This document shows, one piece after another, positions 32,929 through 43,089 of a stretch of 64,000 nt of DNA. Each line of letters begins with the position of its first letter. Position 1 is the first letter of the stretch. A program made the translations under genes and the position numbers. Where the stretch lies: contig JBBQNP010000005.1 of assembly GCA_038330085.1 (NCBI GenBank), positions 1 through 64,000 of the forward strand, written 5' to 3'. The DNA is from JAEUIA01 sp038330085. GTDB lineage: Bacteria; Planctomycetota; UBA1135; GCA-002686595. Under the pieces are notes generated by a model. That model had not been told where the DNA came from. It did not search any database and saw only the letters and a program-made list of their open reading frames with translations.

Positions 32929-35130
32929 GTGATCTCGCCGCCTTCCCAAGGAGAGCATTCGGCACCGCGCACGAGGCCCTCGCGCCCGAGATGGGCCCTC
33001 GCCGCAGTCCTCTCCGTCATCATCGCCATCATTGTGATCGCCGTCGCACTGCGACACCGTGAACCTGGGCCGTCGATGACGAACGCGCCCGCTCCAGTGA
33101 GCGAGCCGACCGTGTCCGCTGTGCCGGACCGGAGTGCAGCACTCGAACCCGCAGCCGTAGTCGATGCACCTGACGCTCATCGCGTTGCACCCGTGGCTGC
33201 GTCACCCAATCTCGTTCTGCAACTGAACGTCTTTACGCGCGCGAGCTTGATGCCGAATGCGGCGATCGTGCCCGACATCACGGTGGAAGCCGGCCTCGAC
33301 GCGCCCGGAGACGGCCCCGTGCCCGCTCTCGTGAGTGGCACTTCCGATGCACAGGCCCGCGCCGTCCTCGCTGTTCCATGGAGCGCCGTCGAAGCCGTGC
33401 ACGATCGACCGGGAGCACGACTGTGGTTGCGCGTCGCAACGAAGGGATACCAAGCACGCACGACGACGCGCCGGTTGCTGACTTCGCCCGGCAGTCTCGA
33501 TGTGACCTTGATCGCCTACCCGGGATCGACATTGCGCGGCCGTCTCCTCGATTGCGCAGGCAAACCCGTGGCGGGAACTGTCTACGCCAAGGCTTGGACG
33601 AAGTCCGGCTCGCTCGGTATCGGAGCCATCGGCCGGGCGTTGGAGGACGGATGGTTCGAAGTCACTCCGTACCAAGCGGGCAACTGCCAGATCCTCGCCG
33701 ATGCTGGAGAACACGGCACTGCGGTGAAAGCGGACGTGTCCAGCACGGAAACGGACGAGCTCGAGCTCCGCGCCTGCGGACCAGGAATCGTGCGCGGCAG
33801 AGTGCGCGATTCACGCGGACAAGCCGTTCCTGCGCTCCAACTCCTGGTGATCGTCGCGGAACTCGACGACGAGAACGGGAGCTTCATCCTGCCCGAACCG
33901 CGCGCGAGCCAACTGCAGATGGAGGGACGCGGACACGAGCAGGTTACGCTGACGACCGGCGCTGACGGGAGCTTCGAAGCGCTCGGTCTGCGCGAGGACA
34001 CCTATATCGTGCGCGGACGAACCGACACCCGCGGTCCGTATCCCCTGCGACTCACGCACGCGCCCGTCGCGAGCAACGCTACGCCGCTCGACCTTTGGCT
34101 GGACGCTCCGCGCATCGTCGTTCACGTCGTCGGGGAGGACGGGCAACCGTACGCGGACCTGAAAACGGACGAGGAAAGGAATCGCAAGCACGGCGTGCGA
34201 CCGGGAACGCCGCCAGAGCGCTGGCCGGAAAAAGCCGATGTCGTCGTGCTGCCCGTTCGCGAGACGGCCTTCCTCGAAGAAGTCTTCCAGCCACAACTCG
34301 TGGGTCGCGGAGGCGGCGCGGGAACGATGGTGTTCGACGTCACCGAGGCCCGGTCCTATCGCGTCGGGCTGATCGGAGGCAACAGCAGTTGGCATCCGCT
34401 GACCGTCGACGTGCCGTTCGGCAGCGGACGCATCGACGTCACGTTGACGGCGGCATCGGCACCACTCGGCACCCTCGTTGTTCGTGCCGAGGATCCGGAA
34501 GGAGCCAAGGTGCGGCGCATTCACATCCGCATCGAGGACGAGCTCGACGGAGCTCCGCTACTCGTGCGCAAGCCTATGTACGAAGCCGAATCCACGCAGT
34601 CGTTCCGGCTGCCGGAGGGCAGCTACCGAGTGACGATCGACTCAGTGCCGATGACCGACTCCCAGCACGGCGCGCTGATGATTCCGGCTGCGTTCGGACG
34701 CTACGAAGAGCAGGTTCGGATCGTGCGGGACGCATCGACGGAGGTGACGGCGAGGCTCCCGAAAGGTGCGCGTCTGCAGTTGAAGGTGCCGGGCGAAGTG
34801 CTCGAAGTCGATCGCACCGCGTTGCACGATCTGCATCCAACCTGGACCTACGGCGGTCCGATCGACGGGTGGGCCGGCCGGGTGAACCTGTGGCTCTGTT
34901 CCGATGGACACTGGCCAATCCCTGTGGCGTTCACCTACGTGATGAGCGGATCATCTGCTGCCGGCACGCATGTGGGCGACTGGATTCCGATCGGCACGGA
35001 GGCCACGTCGCAACTGTTGCCCGCCGGGAAGTATCGTCTCGTCGGCCGCATGTCGGGCGGCCGCAGCGGCGAACTCGACGTCGTGCTCGTCGACGGCGAG
35101 ACGACGGCGGCGACGCTCGAACTACACTGA
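32929..35130 (+). CDS. Membrane-anchored protein with carboxypeptidase-regulatory-like domains
   Basis: 733 aa from GTG 32929. A charged N-terminus, one membrane helix (WALAAVLSVIIAIIVIAVAL near 22-42) and a long extracytoplasmic region with several beta-sandwich repeats. Clues are GRLLDCAGKPVAGTVYA near residue 205, GRVRDSRGQAVPALQLLV and GSFEALGLREDTYIVRG, the pattern of carboxypeptidase-regulatory-like or CNA-B-like folds. No enzyme motif is visible. It has the same layout as the protein at 56862-58982, so the two are probably distant paralogues. The gene is divergent from the DUF433 gene, 106 bases away. Confidence 0.72.
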   Translation: MISPPSQGEHSAPRTRPSRPRWALAAVLSVIIAIIVIAVALRHREPGPSMTNAPAPVSEPTVSAVPDRSAALEPAAVVDAPDAHRVAPVAASPNLVLQLNVFTRASLMPNAAIVPDITVEAGLDAPGDGPVPALVSGTSDAQARAVLAVPWSAVEAVHDRPGARLWLRVATKGYQARTTTRRLLTSPGSLDVTLIAYPGSTLRGRLLDCAGKPVAGTVYAKAWTKSGSLGIGAIGRALEDGWFEVTPYQAGNCQILADAGEHGTAVKADVSSTETDELELRACGPGIVRGRVRDSRGQAVPALQLLVIVAELDDENGSFILPEPRASQLQMEGRGHEQVTLTTGADGSFEALGLREDTYIVRGRTDTRGPYPLRLTHAPVASNATPLDLWLDAPRIVVHVVGEDGQPYADLKTDEERNRKHGVRPGTPPERWPEKADVVVLPVRETAFLEEVFQPQLVGRGGGAGTMVFDVTEARSYRVGLIGGNSSWHPLTVDVPFGSGRIDVTLTAASAPLGTLVVRAEDPEGAKVRRIHIRIEDELDGAPLLVRKPMYEAESTQSFRLPEGSYRVTIDSVPMTDSQHGALMIPAAFGRYEEQVRIVRDASTEVTARLPKGARLQLKVPGEVLEVDRTALHDLHPTWTYGGPIDGWAGRVNLWLCSDGHWPIPVAFTYVMSGSSAAGTHVGDWIPIGTEATSQLLPAGKYRLVGRMSGGRSGELDVVLVDGETTAATLELH

Positions 35131-35303
35131 TCGGTGGTCGATCAACGCTCGTTCAGTTGCCGACGCTGACCGCGAGGCCGTTCGTGCCGGATCGAGGCAG
35201 CGCGCTCCGAATCCGGCGGTTCGTCGATCAGCGCCGCGTGGCGTCGATCCGATTCAGTTTGCGAAGAAGTTGGGGGGGGCTGGACTAGCTAGGAGCAAGC
35301 TCG

Positions 35304-35606
35304 ATGACTGGGAAGCCGCTTGATCCTCGTCGTAGCAGGCTATCTCGGCGACTGAGTTGTGCGTCCATCTCTCCGAGAGAGCCTTGGCTGGAGGTCGAGG
35401 ATCGTTGGCTGCGATCTTGTTGTCCGCAGCACGAGGGACTGGACGCACAGCTTGTCGTCTGGAGCGATGACAGGATCTGCCTAGTCACGCACGGGGTAGT
35501 CCTGATCGAAGCTGAGCACGAGGAGCAGCCTCCCCGCGCTCGTGGATGTTCAGTCGATCCTGTGGCTACGGGCAGAAGCGGATCGAGAGTCCGTCGGACA
35601 GATTGA
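35304..35606 (+). CDS. Possible small gene, unknown
   Basis: 100 aa. AGGAG at 35291-35295 lies 8 bases before the ATG, a good ribosome binding site. The product is basic at the N-terminus and has a HGVVLIEAEHEE segment. It overlaps the end of the convergent secreted protein gene by 41 bases, and its third-position GC looks lower than that of the neighbours. The interval 35131-35565 holds no other gene that I can support, so this may be a real short gene or decayed sequence. Confidence 0.25.
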   Translation: MTGKPLDPRRSRLSRRLSCASISPREPWLEVEDRWLRSCCPQHEGLDAQLVVWSDDRICLVTHGVVLIEAEHEEQPPRARGCSVDPVATGRSGSRVRRTD

Positions 35607-37614
35607 AGCCCTGACCGCCGCCGGCCGGATTGCGATACCAGAACTGGAAGTTCCAGGTTGAGCCCGCGGAGATCGTCGCACCGGGCAGCAGAGTCGAGTA
35701 GTTGAGCGTGCGCGCCGCAGTGCCTGAGGAGCTTGCCACTGCAAACCCCAGCCGGTGGATCGGTCCTGCGACACATCGAAAGCCGTTGCCGAAGGGAACC
35801 TGCGCTTGACCCGCTCCGTAGAAGAACAAGCCTGACGCGTTGGGCGGACATCCCGTGCAAATAAGCGTGAGACTGCCTTGGCTGATGCTCGGCATCCCGC
35901 CGAGATCCATGTGGGCGCCGTGACCGAGTGAATTCGGCGCCGCGATGCAGTAGTTCGTGGCCGTGCACTCGCACGAATCGGGGACGCCATTGCCATCCAC
36001 ATCCAGGAATGGAGCGTTCAGGAACTCGCTCGGGTCCAGTACTCTCGCGGTGCACCGCACTTCATCAATCTGGCCAAGGAGCGGGTTAGTCGGCCTTCCG
36101 CCGATCGACCAGATCTGATCGGTCGGGAGTACAGGGTTCAGATCATCCGTCGAGTACACGGGGATCCCGTTCTTGTAGAACGAATAGCGATCGTCACCGC
36201 TCGGAAGACGTTCCTTGGTGGCTGCGAAGTGTGTCCACTGATTCGCTGTCACGTTGAACGGACCGGCGGGCAGGATCGTGTGCAACGTGCCGTTGCTGTA
36301 GTCCATGCCGATTCCCCCGCCCGGAATCGTGTACAGATGGAAACGATTCGGATCCTGCGGCTGGCTGGGATCTCCCCAGAGGATCGCCGCATGGGGTTGA
36401 TCGGGGAGCTTGAACCACATTTCGAAAGTGGCTCCGGCGAGCGGGCGGCTGAACAAGAACGGCTCGTTGAAGTGGACGTCGTCGTTCACACCATCGAACT
36501 CGAGACACAGATCGTTGTTTGCGCCCGTCTGTGGAATCGATGCGCCGAACGTCGAGGTCCCGTAGACCGGCCCTCCGGTGGGCGTGCCACTCGCCGCGCC
36601 AGCGATGGTGCTCGGAACCGATGCGGTTCCGGATGCTGCGTTTCCAGCCACTCCTGACTCGAAGCGGTAATAGGCCAACGTGTCGATGTCCGGCCCACAG
36701 TTTGAGCCGCCAAGACGTGCCAAGCCCCAAGGTCCACCGGATCCGCTGTGGATCACGGTTGTCGCGTGAGTCGTGAGGTTGCCGCGCACGATCTGCGGAT
36801 TGTGCTGAGTGTCGGTTTCGGTCCAGACCAGCGCACCCTCGTCGGGCTCGAGGACGATCGCTCCAACTGCCCAGAGTCCACTGAAGAGAGTCTCGGGGCT
36901 GCTGCCGTCGAGATGAGCACGATGAATGCTCGAATCGGCCGCGGCAGGTTGGGGTATGACTCCCCAATAGAGATATCCGCGCTCCTGATCAATCGTCAGC
37001 GGATACACCCAACCACCCGTGTTCATCACGATTTCGGAGCGGTCCGTCATGCCGTCCAGGCGCACTCGGCTGATCGTGGAGTTGCCGAGGTCGCTCCAGA
37101 AGAGCCAGCCGTTGACCACGTCGACTGCAATGCCAATCGGCTCGACAAGCCCCGTTGAGATGAGCTGTGTGGGTTGAGTCCCGTCGAGGTTCGCGCACCA
37201 GATCGAATCGGTCGTACCTGGTTGATTCGCCGAGCACCAGTAGATCTTCCCGGCGACCTCGTCGATTGCGACGCCGTAGGACTCGTGCACGTTGAAAATG
37301 ATCGGCAGGGGATTCAATCCGTCGAGGTGGGCGTACCAGATCTCGTCCGTGCCAGCATTGAACCAGTACATGCGCTGGTGAAGTTGATCGATGGCGAGAC
37401 CTCTGGCGTGACTGAGGCCGCCCAAGACCAAGTGGTTCATGCTCCCGTCGGCGTGCATGCGGTAGATTGCGCTCGCAGGAGTCGCATCCGTCCAGAAGAG
37501 ATCTTGTGCGGTGGCAGGGATCGAAAACAGCCAAGAAGCTGCGGCGACAAGGGCGGGGAATCGGAGCCGACGCAGCGCTTGCACGGGACACCAAGTGGAG
37601 TTCGATCGGAGCAT
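35566..37614 (-). CDS. Secreted YWTD-propeller and LamG-like protein with planctomycete C-terminal module
   Basis: 682 aa from ATG 37614, where a signal peptide runs to IPATAQ. Residues about 40-330 hold YWTD-type repeats of an LDL-receptor-like propeller (QRMYWFNAGTDEIWYAHLDG, GKIYWCSANQ, GWLFWSDLGNSTISRVRLDG). Residues about 340-530 form a LamG/concanavalin-like domain (GVNDDVHFNEPF, FEMWFKLPDQPHAAILWGD). A DVDGNGVPDSCEC calcium-loop-like linker precedes a C-terminal module ending FQFWYRNPAGGGQGFNLSDG. A related ending occurs at 47510-48631. Extracellular adhesion or scaffolding is a guess. The frame upstream to 37728 lacks a signal peptide. Confidence 0.82.
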   Translation of the reverse strand: MLRSNSTWCPVQALRRLRFPALVAAASWLFSIPATAQDLFWTDATPASAIYRMHADGSMNHLVLGGLSHARGLAIDQLHQRMYWFNAGTDEIWYAHLDGLNPLPIIFNVHESYGVAIDEVAGKIYWCSANQPGTTDSIWCANLDGTQPTQLISTGLVEPIGIAVDVVNGWLFWSDLGNSTISRVRLDGMTDRSEIVMNTGGWVYPLTIDQERGYLYWGVIPQPAAADSSIHRAHLDGSSPETLFSGLWAVGAIVLEPDEGALVWTETDTQHNPQIVRGNLTTHATTVIHSGSGGPWGLARLGGSNCGPDIDTLAYYRFESGVAGNAASGTASVPSTIAGAASGTPTGGPVYGTSTFGASIPQTGANNDLCLEFDGVNDDVHFNEPFLFSRPLAGATFEMWFKLPDQPHAAILWGDPSQPQDPNRFHLYTIPGGGIGMDYSNGTLHTILPAGPFNVTANQWTHFAATKERLPSGDDRYSFYKNGIPVYSTDDLNPVLPTDQIWSIGGRPTNPLLGQIDEVRCTARVLDPSEFLNAPFLDVDGNGVPDSCECTATNYCIAAPNSLGHGAHMDLGGMPSISQGSLTLICTGCPPNASGLFFYGAGQAQVPFGNGFRCVAGPIHRLGFAVASSSGTAARTLNYSTLLPGATISAGSTWNFQFWYRNPAGGGQGFNLSDGLSIRFCP

Positions 37615-37772
37615 GTGAGTCCTTCGCTGATGAACGGGGAAGTCGAGGCAACTGACCGACTTAATGAGTGCGGGATCAGGGCCTCTCGTAACAAGCTCCC
37701 GGGAATTGGATCCGCGAACCCTCCACATTCACCGGACGATGCGCCTAACGCATGGATCCTGCCTCCGCGATC

Positions 37773-39986
37773 TCACCGAGCACGAACGCGCAACGCGGGG
37801 CACCAAACAAGCTCGCCGGTCGGCAGCCTCATTGGCAAGGCATGGGAGCGCAAGACCTGCGCGCCCGTGCTGTCGTTGCCGCCGGCTGGAACGCCGCCTG
37901 CCCTCAGGCACACCCACAGCTCACGGCGACCCTGCATCCCTCGAACCAACTCACCGAGGTGCTCCGCCGTGGGCCTTTCGAACGTCGACTCCGAGAGGTC
38001 GTCCCTATGAACCCACGCTTGTCCGGGTTCGGCCTGCGTGCCGTATCCGCGCATGCGCGTCATGTGCTGCTCATCGGGGCCCATGTCGATCGTGCTCCAG
38101 CCATTCAGGACGCTGACGAGCATATTGCTACAGATCTCCACCTCGAGTTCGTGCACTTCCACACCGAGGTCAACCGCCATCCAGACCGTGCCCGGCTTGT
38201 ACGATTTCGAAGGTCCCCAATACGCACGCGACACGGCCAAGGGGGTCTGTCGTGAGACCTGAGTCTTCTCGAAGAACAAGCGCAGGCCGTCGATCGAGCG
38301 CACGCTTTGCTTCACGTCGTGATCGATCGGGCTGTAGAGCAGCGTCGTGCTCCAGTCCGAGTCCGCCCGATCCGGCTCGAACCCGAGCGCAAACAACTCC
38401 TGATCCTCGATGTGGATCTTCCGGTTGATGCGTTGCCGGCCCTCGGCTTCCAAGCTGATCTCGTGATCGCCCAACGGCAGGAAAAACGTCGCCATGCCCG
38501 TGTTCAGCTCGTGCGCCACCGTATCGATGACCAACGTCATCTGGTCGAGATTCGTGTCGACCGTGACGCAAGCCCTCGGCCCGCTGCTCGGCTGCGAAAG
38601 CTCCGGCATCTCTTCGTGTCCGTAAGGCGCGTCCAGGATCAAGTTCAGGAAGCGCGGCTCGTGGGGTCGGACGACAAACGTCCCCGAGTAGTCATGATCC
38701 GAGTTGCCTGCCCGCGCCGACCAACGGTGCTCACCCGGACGGAGCCACACCGTGAAGCCGCTCGTGCTTTGCTCCTCCCCATCGATCCATACGATCTTTC
38801 CGCCCCGTACTTCCTCGGACACGCAGGGCACGGGCCAGGTGTGCCACACGTAGGCCGAGCCGCGCGCGATGAGCAAGACCAAGGCGGCGATCATCAGGCA
38901 GCGCAGTGGATGCCGAGCGCACGATCGACCGAAGCGAACGATGCCAGACTGCGCGCCCGTCTCGAGCGTCTCTCCCTTGCGCACGGCTTGGAGATCGCGC
39001 TCCAACGCGGCGCAATCCTGATAGCGATCGCTCGGATGCGGCTCGATGCACCTGCTCACGACGTCACGCAGCCCTGGCTCGATCTGCCTAAGGTCGGCGC
39101 GTGACAATCGGCGCTTGTTGGACGCAATACGTCGCAGCGTCGCGGCGACCCCGTCTTCTGCCGACAGTGCGCGCCCAGTGCTGATCTCCGCAAGCATCAA
39201 CCCGACCGCGAACACATCCGTCCAAGCTCCGACATCGCGCTCTCCACGCCACTGCTCGGGCGCCATGTACAGCGGTGTCCCGATCGCTTCGCCCGTGCGA
39301 CTGACCGCGAACGTCGTCCCCTCTGCGCGCGCCAAACCGAAGTCGAGGATTCTGATCGCTCCGGACGTCGAGACGATCACGTTCGCCGGCTTCAGGTCGC
39401 GATGGACGACACCGCGCGAGTGAGCATGACCGAGCGCGCTCGCCAACTGCAAACCGACATCGATCGCGAACGCGGTGCGCTCCGACTGCGCGACCACGTG
39501 CTTGCCGAGCTGTTCGCCCTCCACCCAGTCCGTCGCGATCCACGCGTATCCCCTCTCGATGCCGCTCGCGATGACGCGCACGATCCCGGGATGATCGAGC
39601 CGCGCAGCGATCCGCGCCTCATGCAGGATCGTCGCGCGCCTTTCGGGGCTGGCGGCGAGCAAGGGGTTCAAGACCTTGAGCGCGAGCAAGCGACCTGTCG
39701 GTCCTTCGCTCGCCGACGTGACGAGGAAGACGACGCCCGCGCTGCCCTGCCCCAGGCTCCTGACGATCCGGAAACCAGCGAAGGTCGTTCCCTCCCTCGT
39801 CGAAGAGACGTCCACGAGCGACGAAGGTTCCGCCGATCGCTCCAGTGCGTCCAACGTGCGCAGCAGCTCCAGCATTTCGGCGTCGCCACCGATTCGCTGA
39901 ACGAAGGCCTCGAGCGCGAGATCCGGATCGTCAGCACGCGCCGACTGCCAGCGATCCCAGAGCTCGCTGGCGTCCGGTTCGTTCAT
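37773..39986 (-). CDS. Receptor-like serine/threonine protein kinase
   Basis: 737 aa from ATG 39986 (GTG 40007 is an alternative). The kinase domain, about 65-330, has the Gly loop LGQGSAGVVF, catalytic Lys in LALKVL, HRDLKPANV, DFGLARAEGT and GTPLYMAPEQW, so all catalytic residues are present. One membrane helix (RCLMIAALVLLIARGSAYVW) follows near 370. The extracytoplasmic part of about 350 residues begins with a PEGA-like segment (KIVWIDGEEQSTSGFTVWLR). An ECF sigma factor lies directly upstream on the same strand, the pairing seen often in planctomycetes, so the kinase probably controls it or is controlled with it. Confidence 0.88.
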   Translation of the reverse strand: MNEPDASELWDRWQSARADDPDLALEAFVQRIGGDAEMLELLRTLDALERSAEPSSLVDVSSTREGTTFAGFRIVRSLGQGSAGVVFLVTSASEGPTGRLLALKVLNPLLAASPERRATILHEARIAARLDHPGIVRVIASGIERGYAWIATDWVEGEQLGKHVVAQSERTAFAIDVGLQLASALGHAHSRGVVHRDLKPANVIVSTSGAIRILDFGLARAEGTTFAVSRTGEAIGTPLYMAPEQWRGERDVGAWTDVFAVGLMLAEISTGRALSAEDGVAATLRRIASNKRRLSRADLRQIEPGLRDVVSRCIEPHPSDRYQDCAALERDLQAVRKGETLETGAQSGIVRFGRSCARHPLRCLMIAALVLLIARGSAYVWHTWPVPCVSEEVRGGKIVWIDGEEQSTSGFTVWLRPGEHRWSARAGNSDHDYSGTFVVRPHEPRFLNLILDAPYGHEEMPELSQPSSGPRACVTVDTNLDQMTLVIDTVAHELNTGMATFFLPLGDHEISLEAEGRQRINRKIHIEDQELFALGFEPDRADSDWSTTLLYSPIDHDVKQSVRSIDGLRLFFEKTQVSRQTPLAVSRAYWGPSKSYKPGTVWMAVDLGVEVHELEVEICSNMLVSVLNGWSTIDMGPDEQHMTRMRGYGTQAEPGQAWVHRDDLSESTFERPTAEHLGELVRGMQGRRELWVCLRAGGVPAGGNDSTGAQVLRSHALPMRLPTGELVWCPALRVRAR

Positions 39987-40058
39987 GGGTATCTCACTCT
40001 TTGCCACAAAACGTTGAATGCGGCCCGGTGCTTCAGCGTGACAACACTCGGGTTTCTG

Positions 40059-40586
40059 TCACGCGCGCTGATCGCCGTTTCCACGCCCGCGCAGATCCTT
40101 GACCACCCGGTTGAACACGACACGCGCATTGCTCTCGCTCATGCCGAGCCGATCACCGATCTGTGCGAACGGCAGGTTTTCGGCGACCCGCAGCAGCACG
40201 ATTTCGCGGTTCCTCTCCGAAAGGTGTTTCAGCCTCGACTGCACTTCGTCCAGCCTTCCGCTCTCCTCTTCGTCGGTTCGTGAGGCGCTCGACTTGCCCG
40301 GTACGCTCGAAGACAGCGCTTCGTGAACGATGCCAAAGCTGCGCCTGCGTGCTTGCTGCGCAGCGACGTTGCGCAGGATCACACGCAACCACGCGCGCAG
40401 CGCGCCACGTCCGGCGAAGGTCTTGCCGATCTTGCCTCGCTCGGCGGCGAGCAGGGTTTCCTGCGTCAGGTCGCTGGCGTCGAGCGAATTGCGCAGCGGA
40501 CCACGAACGCACTTGTGCGCTTGGCGACGAAGCCACGAGCGTTCCTGTTCGGTCGGGGGACCGGACTCCGGGGGGGAGGAATCCAC
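40059..40586 (-). CDS. ECF-type RNA polymerase sigma factor
   Basis: 175 aa from GTG 40586. Region 2 appears as LRNSLDASDLTQETLLAA and the region 4 helix-turn-helix as LSERNREIVLLRVAENLPFA followed by IGDRLGMSESNARVVFNRVV. There is no anti-sigma gene; instead a kinase gene follows 72 bases downstream on the same strand. ECF factors beside Ser/Thr kinases are known from planctomycetes and may be switched by phosphorylation. That mode is inferred from context here. Confidence 0.88.
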   Translation of the reverse strand: MDSSPPESGPPTEQERSWLRRQAHKCVRGPLRNSLDASDLTQETLLAAERGKIGKTFAGRGALRAWLRVILRNVAAQQARRRSFGIVHEALSSSVPGKSSASRTDEEESGRLDEVQSRLKHLSERNREIVLLRVAENLPFAQIGDRLGMSESNARVVFNRVVKDLRGRGNGDQRA

Positions 40587-40695
40587 TCCAACAGTATGCC
40601 CACGCGCAGCGAGCCTACGAGGGGCTTGTGCCGGATGGAGACCTGCCCCCGGCACTCGCCGGCGTCACGAGATCCACGGAGAGCTGGTAGAGACA

Positions 40696-40729
40696 GCGAG
40701 CGCCCAGTCCCATCGGACCGGGCGCTCGC
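40696..40729 (-). terminator. GC-rich hairpin after the HEAT-repeat gene
   Basis: GCGAGCGCCC (40696-40705) pairs perfectly with GGGCGCTCGC (40720-40729), 52 bases past the stop of the HEAT-repeat gene and before the sigma factor. No T-run follows on the minus strand, so it could equally be a repeat or a processing site. Confidence 0.4.
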
Positions 40730-40780
40730 GATCGATCGCTCGAATGCAGTTCTCCTGCGCAGGAAAACCGCGCGTCGAAC

Positions 40781-42943
40781 TCAGCGCGGATCCAAGATCC
40801 CCCCGCCGCTCGGCGTCGTCAGCGTCTCGCTTGCCGCCAGATACTGCGCGTCGAGCGCATACGACGTGTTCCACGGCAACGGATCGAGATCCGACACCAT
40901 GCCGAGCGCCCTCACCGCCGAAGCACGCGCGTCGAGGCTCGTGTCTTGTGCGCCGACCAGATCCGCCAGCGGACCGAGACATCGCGAATCACCGACCGAC
41001 GCCAGCGCCTGCGCGTATCCGGTCTGTGCGCTCTGCGTCGGTGCCGAAGTCATTTGCTTCACCAGGCTCGCTGTCAGATCGCGATCGCCGAGCAGGCCGA
41101 GCGAGAGCACGCACTCGCGCAACAAAGCCGGATGGTGCGCGGACCGTGTGACCAGCTCACGCAACGTATCCGTCGCACCGCAGTCCCCGGACAAGCCGAG
41201 CGCGAGGGCATAGAGACCGCGCACTTCGTCGTCGCCTCCCGTGAACAAGAGATCGTGCAGCGCATCGCGACTCGACTCGTCGTGACGCAGACCGAGCGCG
41301 ATCGCGGCGGCCGACTGCGTGCTCGAGCTCCCGCTCTGCCTCAACGTCCGCCTCAGGGCGCTGTTACCGCGTTCGGGATCCAGGAGCCCATGCGCATCGC
41401 GCATCAACCCGAGGCCCATCGCGGCGAAACCGTCGGTGCCGCTGCGACCGTGCTCGAGCGCCTCCGTCAGAAGCGACTCCATTTCGAACGCTGCATCACG
41501 CTCCTCGGCCTGTTTTGCCGAAGCCCCGATGCGACCCGCGGTGACGAGTGCGAAGCACTGCGTCGCATGATCACCATCCCGCGCAGCGGCGATCACCGCT
41601 GCGCGCGCGGCACGATCGTGCGGCGTGTCCTGCGCCCGCGCCAGATCCCCGAGCGCGATCATCAGACCTGCGCACACTTCGGACTTCTCGTGCGGCTTGG
41701 TCAGTCGCGCGAGCATCTCGCGCACGCACTCGGCGCGCAGATCTTCGCCTGTGCCCTCCGCTGCGCGCGCGATCGCGGTCGGCACCTGTGCGCGCACGTT
41801 CGTCGGACGCCCTTCGTCCGCCAGGACGGCGAACAGGTCGGCCACGAGCGCGACGCTCGAAGAGCTTGCCGGAAGCGCGGCGCCGCGCTTCAAGAGCTTG
41901 GGCGAACCAGCGTCGGCGTGCTCGAGGAGGGCCGAAGCGGAATCGAGGTGCGCCAACCCCAGAGCGGCGACGCACGCCGACTGCAGATCGGCCTGGTTGA
42001 GCTCGTCGCTCGACAGCGCGTGGCTCAATGCGTGCACGACCCAGCGGCGCAAGTCCTCGCTCGACGTGCGCTCGGCACACAAGCCCAGACCGTATGCCGC
42101 GAAGGCTCGCTCGCGGTAGGGAACGCTGTTGCGTCCGATGAGCGCGCGACCTGTCTTGTCGTCCACGAGCAACGACTGCAGTCGTTGCGCGCCGGGCGAA
42201 CGCGCACGGATCCCCAGTGCGATCGTCGCGGCCTCGCTGACGGAGCCCTGCGGATGCGCGAGAAAGCCCGCGATCAGATCGTCGACGTCGGCGTCCCAGC
42301 CCGCGAGCTCGCCCTCCGTGGGTCCGTCGATGCGGGCCAGTGCGATCAACGCCGCGCACAAGAGGTCAGGGTTGGTCTCGTGCGCGAGGACGGCGCGCAA
42401 GGCCGGAGCCGCGATGGCCGCGACCTGACCCGCCAGCGGTCGACCGCCGAACTCGGGGGCTTGCGTCATCCCGTCGAGTTGCCAACGGCGCTGGTGTTCT
42501 GCGAAAACGCGGCGCGCGTCGACGAGCGTGTCGCGGTGGAAGCGCCACCAAGTCTCCCACGTGCTCGTGTCGGCGCCGGCATCGCGCGCGGTCTTCGGAC
42601 CTGAAGGCCGCGCATCCGTCCGCGGCGCCCCGGTCTTCGGACCTCCACCGCCGCCCGTCGCGGGACCGGCGGGCTTGCCGGGCGTGCTCGATCCGCCGGT
42701 CGAAGGTCCGTTGTATCGGGGTCCCGGCGTCGCTGGCGCTGAGGGTGCAGCACTGCCGCCACCCGTGCTGGGTCCTGTCGTTTCTCCCCCACGGGGAGCG
42801 GGCGCCGGGGGGAAGACCATCCCACCCGCGATCGCCGCGTCCATTCTCGGGCCTCACCAGCCTTGAGCGCGGCCGGGCGTCGACAAGAAAAGTGCGGAAG
42901 CGAACGTCGCGAGTGTCAAGAGCGCGCAGCGAGTCGTAAGCAT
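40781..42943 (-). pseudogene. HEAT-repeat protein, signal peptide split from body by an in-frame TGA
   Basis: The conceptual product is 720 codons. It starts at ATG 42943 with a strong ribosome binding site (AGGAGA, 42949-42954) and a Sec signal peptide (MLTTRCALLTLATFASALFL..., cleavage after GRA near 26). A TGA at 42856-42854 interrupts the frame right after AQGW; the frame then continues GPR-M and runs uninterrupted for 687 codons from ATG 42844. The body has a Gly/Pro/Ser/Thr linker (to about 90) and many HEAT-like helix pairs (LLCAALIALARID, AATIALGIRARSPGAQ, SSRDALHDLL). Without readthrough the body would stay in the cytoplasm. Nonsense mutation, assembly error or readthrough cannot be separated here. 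Confidence 0.7.
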
Positions 42944-43089
42944 CGATCTCTCCTGGGTTGCGGGAGCGGGCCCGCGCAAGGAATTGGGACGTTTCGTACG
43001 TCGCAGTTCACTAGCGCGGTGCGGGAATGCGCCTACCCAGGAAATCCCGTGCCCCATCACGATCGGATTGCGAGGATCCCCGCCGACGC

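Noticed and set aside
42854..42856. Selenocysteine codon
   Set aside because: The TGA lies just after a signal peptide cleavage site, no Cys-homologous position is expected there, and the nearest downstream hairpin is too far away for a bacterial SECIS.
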